A stretch of 40,432 nt of DNA from Alistipes sp. (GTDB lineage: Bacteria > Bacteroidota > Bacteroidia > Bacteroidales > Rikenellaceae): contig JAHHQK010000017.1 in NCBI GenBank assembly GCA_020026435.1, positions 1-40,432 on the forward strand, written 5' to 3'. This document shows, piece by piece, positions 25,433 through 33,319 of this stretch; the stretch's first letter is position 1; every line of letters starts with the position of its first letter. The position numbers and the translations under genes are program-made. Below the pieces are notes generated by a model, which saw only the letters and a program-made list of their open reading frames with translations, was not told the origin of the DNA and searched no databases.

Positions 25433-25463
25433 CAAAGATACACTCTTCGGCCTCTTTTCCAAA
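25433..25463 (-). promoter_or_regulatory. pur operon promoter
   Basis: Minus strand: TTTG (25460-25463), a 19-bp spacer, then TATCTTTG (25433-25440). This is a full consensus match. It lies between the terminator of the pyr operon (25515-25561) and the pur leader. Confidence 0.85.
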
Positions 25464-25514
25464 AATTTTTCAGGATAAGATATTCACATTTTGTTGACAA
25501 TTTTCAAATTTCTT

Positions 25515-25561
25515 AAAAAATGACGGGAAACAAGGTGGCAAAACCCCGTTTCCCGTCATTT
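25515..25561 (-). terminator. Terminator of the pyr operon
   Basis: A perfect 14-bp inverted repeat, AAATGACGGGAAAC (25518-25531) and GTTTCCCGTCATTT (25548-25561), is followed by a minus-strand T-run (25515-25520). It lies 33 bases past the pyrB stop. Confidence 0.92.
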
Positions 25562-25594
25562 CCCCGGATCCGAAGACCCCCATAACTCTCACCC

Positions 25595-26680
25595 TTAACG
25601 GGCTTTGGTCTCGCAGTAGGCGCAGCGGAACGATCCGTCCTTCTCGCGGCGGAACAACTGGTCGACATCCTCCGTACGCGAGATGCAGCTGTGGTTGTGG
25701 CACTCGTGGCCGTTGACCTCATACTCCTCGGCGTAGCGCGGGGCCGCACCTTCGGCCTTCTGCTCCTCGGCCCACTTCAGCAGGGTGAGGATCAGAGCCA
25801 TACGCACGAACTTACCGTTCTCCACCTGGCGGAAATAGGCGGCACGGGGATCGCTGTCGACCTCACGCGTAATCTCGTTGACACGGGGCAGCGGGTGGAG
25901 GATGATCATATCCTTCTTGGCCGTGAGCAGCTTTCCGGGATCGAGCACAAAGCTGTTCTTCACACGCTCGAACTCATCGTCGTCCAGGAAACGCTCCTTC
26001 TGCACGCGCGTCATGTAGAGGACATCCAGCTCGGGCATCACCTCCTCCATCGTACGCACCTCGCGGAACGAAAGCTTGGAATTTTCCTGCATCTCCTGCA
26101 GCATATAGTCCGGCAGACGCAGTTCCTCGGGCGAGATCAGGATGACCTTCACGTTCTCGTAGCGGGCCAGGGCCTTGATCAGCGAGTGGACCGTGCGGCC
26201 GAACTTCAGATCGCCGCAAAAACCGATCGTCAGATTGTCCAGACGGCCCTTCTCGCGCTTGATCGTCAGAAGGTCGGTGAGGGTCTGCGTCGGGTGGGCG
26301 TGGCTGCCGTCACCGGCGTTGATCACGGGAATCGTCGCATACTGCGAGGCCACCAGCGGTGCTCCCTCCTTGAAGTGGCGCATGGCGATGATGTCGGCAA
26401 AGCAGCTGATCACCCTCACGGTGTCGGCTACGGTCTCGCCCTTGGTCACCGACGAGGAGCTGGCCGACGAGAAGCCCAGAACGTTGCCGCCCAGCTCCAT
26501 CATGGCCGATGTAAAGCTCAGACGCGTACGGGTCGAGGGTTCATAGAAAAGTGTTGCCAGCTTCTTGCCCTTGCAGGCCTCGCTGTATTTGGCACGATTG
26601 GCGATGATGTCCTCGCCCAGGGCCACAATCTGCTCGATCTCCTCACGGGTGAGATCGGTCGGTTCTATCAGGTGTCGCAT
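25595..26680 (-). CDS. pyrB: Aspartate carbamoyltransferase catalytic chain fused to a PyrI-like zinc module
   Basis: PyrB condenses carbamoyl phosphate and aspartate, step two of UMP synthesis. Residues 1-305 are the catalytic chain: YEPSTRTRLSF (carbamoyl phosphate loop), GDGSHAHPTQTL, and LHPLPRVNEI. The 361-residue length is about 50 more than usual. The tail, residues 320-361, has Cys327-x4-Cys332 and Cys353-x2-Cys356 with NHSCISRTEDV and FRCAYCE. This closely matches the zinc domain of the regulatory chain PyrI (E. coli C109, C114, C138, C141; NCISH). The PyrI nucleotide-binding domain is absent and no pyrI gene is in the operon. It is the last gene of the pyr operon. Catalytic identity is sure; the fusion assignment is strong by motif. 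Confidence 0.96.
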   Translation of the reverse strand: MRHLIEPTDLTREEIEQIVALGEDIIANRAKYSEACKGKKLATLFYEPSTRTRLSFTSAMMELGGNVLGFSSASSSSVTKGETVADTVRVISCFADIIAMRHFKEGAPLVASQYATIPVINAGDGSHAHPTQTLTDLLTIKREKGRLDNLTIGFCGDLKFGRTVHSLIKALARYENVKVILISPEELRLPDYMLQEMQENSKLSFREVRTMEEVMPELDVLYMTRVQKERFLDDDEFERVKNSFVLDPGKLLTAKKDMIILHPLPRVNEITREVDSDPRAAYFRQVENGKFVRMALILTLLKWAEEQKAEGAAPRYAEEYEVNGHECHNHSCISRTEDVDQLFRREKDGSFRCAYCETKAR

Positions 26681-26734
26681 ACCTTGATACTTTATGATTT
26701 TAAATATGAATTGATTCCTACTCTTTTTGTCCGA

Positions 26735-27364
26735 TTACTCCATCCAGCTCTCATCCGAGGGATTGTTGCGGAAGCGGATCAGACGGGCCTTGTCCTCGGG
26801 CTTGATGTATCCCTCCTCGGCAGCTACCTCAACCAGAGCATCGAGATTCGAGAGGCTGTAATTGATCACGTTGGCATCGCGCAGACGATCCAGCCCCTTC
26901 TGCATTCCGTAGGTGAAGATCGAAGCCACGCCCAGCACCTCGGCACCGGCCTCACGCAGGGCCTCGACCACCTCGATGCACGAACCGCCCGTCGAGATCA
27001 GATCCTCGATCACCACGACCTTCTGGCCCTTCTCCAGTTTGCCCTCGATGCGGTTGCCACGGCCGTGGTCCTTGTTGCCCGAACGGACATAACCCATCGG
27101 CAGGTCGAGGATCGTGGCCGTGATGGCGGCATGGGCTATTCCGGCCGTCGACGTACCCATCAGCACCTCGGCCTCGGGGAATTTCTCGCGGACGATCTGA
27201 GCCAGACCGGCCTCGACGTGCTTGCGCACCTCAACCGCGGTCAACGTCAGACGGTTGTCGCAATAAATCGGGCTTTTGATACCGCTTGCCCAGGTAAACG
27301 GCTGCTCGGGACGCAGGAATACGGCGCTGATCGACAGCAAATCTTTAGCTATTTGTTTTTCCAT
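26735..27364 (-). CDS. pyrE: Orotate phosphoribosyltransferase
   Basis: PyrE joins orotate and PRPP to form OMP, step five. The 209 residues fit. Signals are FTWASGIKSPIYCDNR near residues 23-38, MGTSTAGIAHAA, GYVRSGNKDHGRGNRIEG (flexible catalytic loop, about 91-108) and the PRPP-binding VVVIEDLISTGGSC (about 116-129). It sits 54 bases before pyrB and 307 bases after pyrF; that long gap holds a run of degenerate tandem repeats. Confidence 0.98.
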   Translation of the reverse strand: MEKQIAKDLLSISAVFLRPEQPFTWASGIKSPIYCDNRLTLTAVEVRKHVEAGLAQIVREKFPEAEVLMGTSTAGIAHAAITATILDLPMGYVRSGNKDHGRGNRIEGKLEKGQKVVVIEDLISTGGSCIEVVEALREAGAEVLGVASIFTYGMQKGLDRLRDANVINYSLSNLDALVEVAAEEGYIKPEDKARLIRFRNNPSDESWME

Positions 27365-27671
27365 GATATGAAAGTTCTAAATTCGTTGGTTTACTTTTTT
27401 CGGGGTGAAGTCCGCCTTCCACCCGGGGATCGTCAGAGGCCGGGAGGAGGTTTTTTCTCCTGCGGCCGGCACCTCGGCCAAGCGATTCGGGCAAGAGGAC
27501 TGACTTCGGATAACGGGTCGCACCTCAAGTATGGGGGTCTCACCCTCGGATCCGGCTTGTCACTTCGGACACGGGTTGCCACCCGGGATACGGGGCACGG
27601 CCTCGTATCAAGGTTTCCGACGGCGGGCGATGCGGCTGTTCCGCTCCCCCACCCTTCGGTCCGGGGTAGGA
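27365..27671 (-). repeat. pyrF-pyrE intercistronic spacer with degenerate ~20-bp tandem repeats
   Basis: From 27502 to 27613 the spacer consists of about six successive units of 18-21 bp with plus-strand pattern CAC(C/T)TCGGATACGGGTTG. Starts are at 27502, 27521, 27541, 27561, 27580 and 27601 (the last one partial), with one more copy at 27650-27670 right next to the pyrF stop. On the mRNA strand several units form mini-hairpins of type GGGT-NNN-ACCC. A further GC-rich hairpin lies at 27437-27470. No protein-coding content is visible. Confidence 0.65.
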
Positions 27672-28391
27672 CTACTCCTCGCCGCAGAATTCCTTCACAC
27701 AGCGGCGGTAGGCAGCCACGGGATCGGCAGCCTGGGTCACGGGACGCCCCACGACGATGAAGTTCGATCCGATCTCGCGGGCACGGACAGGCGTGGTGAC
27801 TCTCACCTGGTCGCCTACCTCGCCGTCGGCGAAACGCACGCCGGGCGTGATGGTCAGGAAGTCCTCCCCGCAGGCCTCATGGACCATGCCGGCCTCCAGC
27901 GGCGAGCAGACCACACCGTCCAGTCCGGCCTCGCGGGTGTTACGGGCATACTTGACGATCGTGTCGTTGATCGAGGCGTCGATCAGCAGTTCGTTACGCA
28001 TACGCTCCTCGCTGGTCGAGGTGAGCTGCGTCACGGCGATCAGCAGGGGGCGCGTGCCGTCCTCGCGCGTCAGACCTTCGCGGGCGGCACGCATCATCTC
28101 GATCGTTCCGGCAGCGTGGACGTTGCACATATCGACATCGAGGTGCGACAATACGGCCATGGCCTTGCGCACCGTGTTGGGAATGTCGTGGAGCTTCAGA
28201 TCGAGGAAGATTCTGTGACCGCGGCGTTTGATCTCGCGCACGATCGAGGGGCCCTCGGCATAGTACAGCTCCATACCGATCTTCAGGAACGGTTTGCGTT
28301 TCTCGTCCTTGAATTTATCGAGGAATGCAAAAGTATCCTCGGCCGACTTGAAGTCGCAGGCAATGATTACATCACGTTGATTCATCTCCAT
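27672..28391 (-). CDS. pyrF: Orotidine 5'-phosphate decarboxylase
   Basis: PyrF removes CO2 from OMP to yield UMP, the last step. The 239 residues are the short (B. subtilis/E. coli) type. Key features: VIIACDFKSAEDT (residues 8-20), FLKIGMELYY, and the catalytic DLKLHDIPNTV (about 63-73, with the Lys between Asp residues), VCSPLEAG, and the phosphate site FIVVGRPVTQA near the C-terminus. The start may be Met1 or Met3; Met1 lies 12 bases after the pyrD stop. Confidence 0.98.
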   Translation of the reverse strand: MEMNQRDVIIACDFKSAEDTFAFLDKFKDEKRKPFLKIGMELYYAEGPSIVREIKRRGHRIFLDLKLHDIPNTVRKAMAVLSHLDVDMCNVHAAGTIEMMRAAREGLTREDGTRPLLIAVTQLTSTSEERMRNELLIDASINDTIVKYARNTREAGLDGVVCSPLEAGMVHEACGEDFLTITPGVRFADGEVGDQVRVTTPVRAREIGSNFIVVGRPVTQAADPVAAYRRCVKEFCGEE

Positions 28392-28403
28392 ATCTTGTTT
28401 TAC

Positions 28404-29315
28404 TTATTTCACAATACCTATAATATCACTCAGACGCTCTATACCGAGACGTTCCATCTCGCGGGGCAGCTCCTCGACGATCTCCTTCGAGGCGTAGGGG
28501 TTCACCAGGTTGGCGGCTCCGACCTCCACGGCTGTGGCTCCGGCCATCATCATCTCGATGACGTCGCGGGCCGTCTCCACACCTCCGCATCCGATCACAG
28601 GGATCGAGCAGGCACGGGCCACCTGGTAGACCATGCGTACGGCCACGGGGAAGATCGACGGGCCGGAGAATCCACCCATCGTATTGGCAATGACTGGTTT
28701 GCGGCGTTTCAAGTCGATCCTCATGCCCAGCATCGTGTTGATCAGGCACAGACCGTCGGCTCCGGCCTCTTCGCAGGCACGGGCAATCGAGACGATGTCC
28801 GTCACGTTGGGCGAGAGCTTCATGTAGACGGGCTTGGTCGTCACGGCCTTCACGGCGCGGGTCACCTCGGCGGCCATCTCGGGCAGCGTGCCGAACGACA
28901 TACCGCCGTGGCGCACGTTGGGACACGAGATGTTGACCTCGATCAGACCCACCTGCTCCTCGCGGTCGATCTTCTCGCACGAGTAGGCGTAATCCTCGAT
29001 CGAGAAGCCCGAAATGTTGGCGATAACCTTCTTGTGGAAGAACTCCTTCATGGCAGGCAGCTCCTCGCGGATCACATGATCGATGCCGGGATTCTGCAAT
29101 CCCACCGCGTTGATCATACCCTCGCGGCACTCGGCGATGCGGGGCGTGGGATTGCCGAAGCGAGCCTCGCGGGTCGTGCCCTTGAACGAGAACGTACCCA
29201 GCATATTGATGTCGTAGAACTCTGCGAACTCCTTGCCGTAGCCGAAGGTTCCGCTGGCGGGAATCACGGGGTTATCCAACCGCCATCCGCTCAATACAAC
29301 CGATGTATCTACCAT
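28404..29315 (-). CDS. pyrD: Dihydroorotate dehydrogenase, class 1B catalytic subunit
   Basis: PyrD oxidises dihydroorotate to orotate with FMN. The 303 residues are the class 1B form that pairs with PyrK and passes electrons to NAD. Visible: PASGTFGYGKEF, KGTTREARFGNPTPR, GLQNPGI, EVNISCPNVRHGG with the class 1 active-site Cys, and GCGGVETARDVIEMMMAGA in the FMN phosphate site. Its ATG overlaps the pyrK stop (ATGGTAG), indicating translational coupling and matched subunit amounts. Confidence 0.98.
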   Translation of the reverse strand: MVDTSVVLSGWRLDNPVIPASGTFGYGKEFAEFYDINMLGTFSFKGTTREARFGNPTPRIAECREGMINAVGLQNPGIDHVIREELPAMKEFFHKKVIANISGFSIEDYAYSCEKIDREEQVGLIEVNISCPNVRHGGMSFGTLPEMAAEVTRAVKAVTTKPVYMKLSPNVTDIVSIARACEEAGADGLCLINTMLGMRIDLKRRKPVIANTMGGFSGPSIFPVAVRMVYQVARACSIPVIGCGGVETARDVIEMMMAGATAVEVGAANLVNPYASKEIVEELPREMERLGIERLSDIIGIVK

Positions 29316-30049
29316 ATGATCTCCTCCTTGGTTAAAACGGGCCCGTCCTTGCAGATGCGTTTCGAGCCGTATTTGGTTTCACACGAGCAGCCCATGCAGG
29401 CGCCGAACCCGCAGCCCATGCGCTCCTCGAAGGAGAGCTGGCCGTCCTGCTCCACGGCATCGTACAATGCGCGCAGCATCGGTTCGGGACCGCAGGCGTA
29501 GAAGTAGTCGAAATCGGAGCAGGCATCCTTGATGGCTGTGGTCACGAATCCGCAGATGCCCCGCGAGCCGTCGACCGTGGTCACATGGACCTCACAACCC
29601 AACTTGCGGAACTCCTCCTCGTAGAACACCTCGTCGGCGGTGTTGAATCCCAGCACGACCTGCACCCTGCGCCCCTCGGCCAGCAGTTTGCGGGCCAGGT
29701 TGTAGAGCGGCGGCACGCCGACACCTCCGCCGACCAGCAGAGGCGACGTCGAGGCGACATCCACCGAGAATCCGTTACCCAGACCCGTCAAAAGGTCCAG
29801 TTCCTCACCCGGTGTCATGCAACTCATGCGTTCGGTGCCCTGTCCCACGACCTTATAGATCAGCGTCAGGCTCTTCTCGTCGTAGTCCGACACCGAGATC
29901 GGACGGCGCAGGTAGAGTCCCTCGATACGGATGTTGACAAACTGTCCCGCATGAGTGATCCACTCCGTATCGCCCTCCAGCACCATCCGCCACACGGACG
30001 AGGTGAGGGGTCGGTTCTCAACGATTCGATATATTGCTTTCTTATACAT
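29309..30049 (-). CDS. pyrK: Dihydroorotate dehydrogenase electron-transfer subunit
   Basis: PyrK carries FAD and a [2Fe-2S] cluster and links PyrD to NAD. The 246 residues show an N-terminal FAD-binding domain (YLRRPISVSDYD, residues about 45-56), an NAD-binding domain (LLVGGGVGVPPLYNLA, then YACGPEPMLRAL), and a C-terminal cysteine cluster GCGFGACMGCSCETKYGSKRI. The start is ATG 30049 (MYKKAIYR). An upstream extension of 26 residues would lie in the intercistronic hairpin and is rejected. Confidence 0.97.
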   Translation of the reverse strand: MYKKAIYRIVENRPLTSSVWRMVLEGDTEWITHAGQFVNIRIEGLYLRRPISVSDYDEKSLTLIYKVVGQGTERMSCMTPGEELDLLTGLGNGFSVDVASTSPLLVGGGVGVPPLYNLARKLLAEGRRVQVVLGFNTADEVFYEEEFRKLGCEVHVTTVDGSRGICGFVTTAIKDACSDFDYFYACGPEPMLRALYDAVEQDGQLSFEERMGCGFGACMGCSCETKYGSKRICKDGPVLTKEEIIW

Positions 30050-30133
30050 GATTCTTTTCTTAGCGGATATTCCGAAGAGGAGGGCCGGGCTCTTCACAGC
30101 CACGTCCCCTCCTCTTCCGGTTTCCAAAAATTC
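30050..30133 (-). other. carB-pyrK intercistronic spacer with a strong hairpin
   Basis: On the minus strand CCGGAAGAGGAGGG (plus 30106-30120) pairs with CCTCCTCTTCGG (plus 30072-30084) apart from one bulged base, around a loop of about 20 nt. No T-run follows, so it looks like an mRNA stability or processing hairpin rather than a terminator. Confidence 0.5.
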
Positions 30134-33100
30134 CTATTCGGCGTCGATCGTCGATACTCTCAGCGTGATCTCCTCCAGAACATCGAGCAGCACCTTGACC
30201 GTCTCCAGGGCGGTGAACACCGGCAGGTTGTTCTCCACGGCCGTGCGGCGGATCTCATAGCCGTCCAGGCGCGTGTTGTGCTGGTTGATGTCGATCGTAT
30301 TGATCACATAGCTGACATGCCCCTGGCGCAGGGCGTCGATGATCTCGTTCGACCCCTCGCTCAACTTGAGCAGCGTGCGGGTGCGGATGCCGTGCTCGCG
30401 CAGGAAGGATGCCGTACCCGACGTGGCCTCGATGTTGAAGCCCAGATCGTAGAAGCGACGGATCAGCGGCAGAGCCTGCTCCTTATCGGCATCGGCAATC
30501 GTCACCACGATCGTTCCGTAATTCGAGACGTTCATACCCGTGGCCTGCAAAGCCTTATAAAGGGCACGCGTGAGCTTGTCGTCATAGCCAATGGCCTCAC
30601 CCGTCGACTTCATCTCGGGCGAGAGGTAGGAATCCATGCCGCGGATCTTCGAGAACGAGAAGGCCGGGGCCTTGACATACCAGCGTTTCTTCTCCTTACC
30701 ATAGACATCGTTGATACCCAGCTCCTTGAGCGTCTTGCCCAGGATCACCTGCGTGGCGATATGGGCCATCTGCACACCCGTCGACTTGGACAGGAAGGGA
30801 ACCGTACGCGACGAACGCGGGTTGACCTCAATGACATAGACCTCATCGTCCTTGTCGAGGATGAACTGGATATTATACAGGCCCTTGATTCCGATTCTCA
30901 GACCCAGGCGCACCGTATAGTCGATGATCTTGTCCTTGGCCTTCTGCGAGACGCTGAACGTGGGATATACGCTGATCGAGTCACCCGAGTGGATACCCGT
31001 GCGCTCGACGTGTTCCATGATTCCGGGGATGAAGACATCCTTACCGTCGCAGATGGCGTCGACCTCCAGCTCGCGGCCCATGATATAGCGGTCGACCAGC
31101 ACCGGAGAGTCGATATTCAGCTCCACGGCCGTCTGCAGGTAGTGGCGCAGGCGCTCCTCGTTCGAGACGATCTGCATGGCACGGCCTCCCAGCACGTAGC
31201 TCGGACGCACCAGCACCGGGTAACCGATGCGGGCGGCGGCACGTACTCCGGCCTCCAGGTCGGTCACGGCCTCGGCCTCGGGCTGGGGGATGCCCAGCTC
31301 CTCCATGATCTTCTCGAAGCAGCCGCGGTCCTCGGCATTGCGGATGGCCTCGGTATCCGTACCGATGATGGGCACACCCAGCTCGGCCAGAGGCTCGGCC
31401 AGGTTGATGGCCGTCTGACCTCCGAGCGATACGACAACGGCCTTGGGTTTCTCGTGGGTCACCACGTTCATCACGTCCTCGACGGTCAGCGGCTCGAAGT
31501 AGAGCTTGTCGCTGGTCGTGTAGTCGGTCGATACGGTCTCGGGGTTATTGTTGATGATGATCGCCTCGTAGCCGGCCTCGCGGATCGACCAGATGGCGTG
31601 TACCGTCGAATAGTCGAACTCGACACCCTGGCCGATGCGGATCGGGCCAGAACCCAGCACGATGATCTTCTCCTTGTCGCTCACCTCGGCCTCGTTCTCC
31701 TCCTCGTAGGTCGAGTAGAAGTAAGGCACATAACCGCCGAACTCGCCACCGCACGTATCGATCATCTTATAGACGGGGAAGAGGTTGTTCGCCTTGCGGA
31801 ACTCGAACATCTCCTTCTCGGACATTCCCCACAGCTTGCCGACGAACTTGTCGCTAAAGCCCATGCGCTTCACCTCGAGGAGCGTCTCGCGGTTTTTGGG
31901 ATTATTGCGCACCACCTGCTCCATCTCGATGATCTTCTTGAACTTCTCGAGGAAGAACAGGTCGATCTTCGTGCGGTCGTAGATCAGCACCAGATCGATA
32001 CCCAGGCGGATGAGCTGGGCGATGGCATAGAGACGGTCGTCCGAGCCTTCCTTGATGTAATCCAGGAGCTGCTCGCTCGTCCAATCGTCGAATTTCTTGT
32101 GATAGATATGGCAGACACCGGTCTCCAGCGAGCGGACGGCCTTCAGCAACGATTCCTCGATGGTACGGCCCACCGACATCACCTCACCGGTAGCCTTCAT
32201 CTGGGTACCGAGCTTGTTCGAGGCGTCGGAGAACTTGTCGAACGGGAAGCGGGCCACCTTCGTCACCACATAGTCCAAAGCCGGCTCGAACGAAGCGGGC
32301 GTATTGGCAATGCGGATCTCGTCCAAAGTCAGACCCACGGCGATCTTGGCACTTACGCGGGCAATGGGGAATCCCGAAGCCTTCGAAGCCAGTGCCGACG
32401 AACGCGACACACGGGGGTTGATCTCGATCAGGTAGTATTTGAACGACAGGGGATCCAACGCGAACTGCACGTTGCAACCGCCCTCGATCTTCAGCTCGCG
32501 GATCAGCTTCAGAGCCGAGTCACGCAGCATCTGCACCTCGCGGGCCGTCAGCGTCTGAGCCGGAGCGACCACGATCGAGTCTCCCGTATGGATACCCACG
32601 GGGTCGACATTCTCCATGCTACAAATAGCGATGGCCGTATCGTTCTTATCACGCATCACCTCGAACTCGATCTCCTTATAGCCCTTGATGCTCTTCTCGA
32701 TAAGCACCTGGTGGACAGGCGAAAGCGCGAGGGCGTTGCGCATCATCTGGCGCAGTTCCTCCTCATCGTCGGCAAAACCGCCGCCCGTACCGCCCAGCGT
32801 GAAGGCCGGACGCAGCACCACGGGATAGCCGATCTCGGCGGCCACGCGCACACCCTCCTCGATCGACATTGCGATCTCGGAAGGCAGGACAGGCTCGCCC
32901 AACTTCTGGCACAGCTCCTTGAAGAGCTCGCGGTCCTCGGCGCGCTCGATCGAATCGAACGACGTACCCAGGATCTCGACCTGGCACTCCTCCAGGATAC
33001 CCTTCTTGGCCAACTGCACCGCCAGGTTCAGACCCGTCTGTCCGCCCAGGCCCGGCACGATGGCATCGGGACGCTCATAGCGGATGATCTTGGCCACATA

Positions 33101-33316
33101 CTCCAGCGTCAGCGGCTCCATATAGACCTTGTCGGCCATGTGGGTATCGGTCATGATGGTTGCGGGGTTGGAGTTAACCAACACCACCTCGTAGCCCTCT
33201 TCGCGCAGTGCCATGCAGGCCTGCGTTCCTGCGTAATCAAACTCGGCAGCCTGGCCGATCACGATCGGACCCGAGCCGATCACCATTACTTTCTTGATAT
33301 CTGTTCTCTTAGGCAT
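30134..33316 (-). CDS. carB: Carbamoyl-phosphate synthase large subunit
   Basis: CarB makes carbamoyl phosphate from bicarbonate, ammonia and two ATP. The 1,060 residues contain two homologous ATP-grasp halves: N-terminal IGSGPIVIGQAAEFDYAG with PGLGGQTGLNLA, and the second half from about residue 550, VLGSGPIRIGQGVEFDYS with LGGQTAINLA. A C-terminal MGS-like allosteric domain (about 935-1060, including GFNIEATSGTASFL) follows. The enzyme normally receives ammonia through a tunnel from CarA, which here lacks its nucleophile. It starts 3 bases after the carA stop. Confidence 0.98.
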   Translation of the reverse strand: MPKRTDIKKVMVIGSGPIVIGQAAEFDYAGTQACMALREEGYEVVLVNSNPATIMTDTHMADKVYMEPLTLEYVAKIIRYERPDAIVPGLGGQTGLNLAVQLAKKGILEECQVEILGTSFDSIERAEDRELFKELCQKLGEPVLPSEIAMSIEEGVRVAAEIGYPVVLRPAFTLGGTGGGFADDEEELRQMMRNALALSPVHQVLIEKSIKGYKEIEFEVMRDKNDTAIAICSMENVDPVGIHTGDSIVVAPAQTLTAREVQMLRDSALKLIRELKIEGGCNVQFALDPLSFKYYLIEINPRVSRSSALASKASGFPIARVSAKIAVGLTLDEIRIANTPASFEPALDYVVTKVARFPFDKFSDASNKLGTQMKATGEVMSVGRTIEESLLKAVRSLETGVCHIYHKKFDDWTSEQLLDYIKEGSDDRLYAIAQLIRLGIDLVLIYDRTKIDLFFLEKFKKIIEMEQVVRNNPKNRETLLEVKRMGFSDKFVGKLWGMSEKEMFEFRKANNLFPVYKMIDTCGGEFGGYVPYFYSTYEEENEAEVSDKEKIIVLGSGPIRIGQGVEFDYSTVHAIWSIREAGYEAIIINNNPETVSTDYTTSDKLYFEPLTVEDVMNVVTHEKPKAVVVSLGGQTAINLAEPLAELGVPIIGTDTEAIRNAEDRGCFEKIMEELGIPQPEAEAVTDLEAGVRAAARIGYPVLVRPSYVLGGRAMQIVSNEERLRHYLQTAVELNIDSPVLVDRYIMGRELEVDAICDGKDVFIPGIMEHVERTGIHSGDSISVYPTFSVSQKAKDKIIDYTVRLGLRIGIKGLYNIQFILDKDDEVYVIEVNPRSSRTVPFLSKSTGVQMAHIATQVILGKTLKELGINDVYGKEKKRWYVKAPAFSFSKIRGMDSYLSPEMKSTGEAIGYDDKLTRALYKALQATGMNVSNYGTIVVTIADADKEQALPLIRRFYDLGFNIEATSGTASFLREHGIRTRTLLKLSEGSNEIIDALRQGHVSYVINTIDINQHNTRLDGYEIRRTAVENNLPVFTALETVKVLLDVLEEITLRVSTIDAE

Positions 33317-33319
33317 TTT

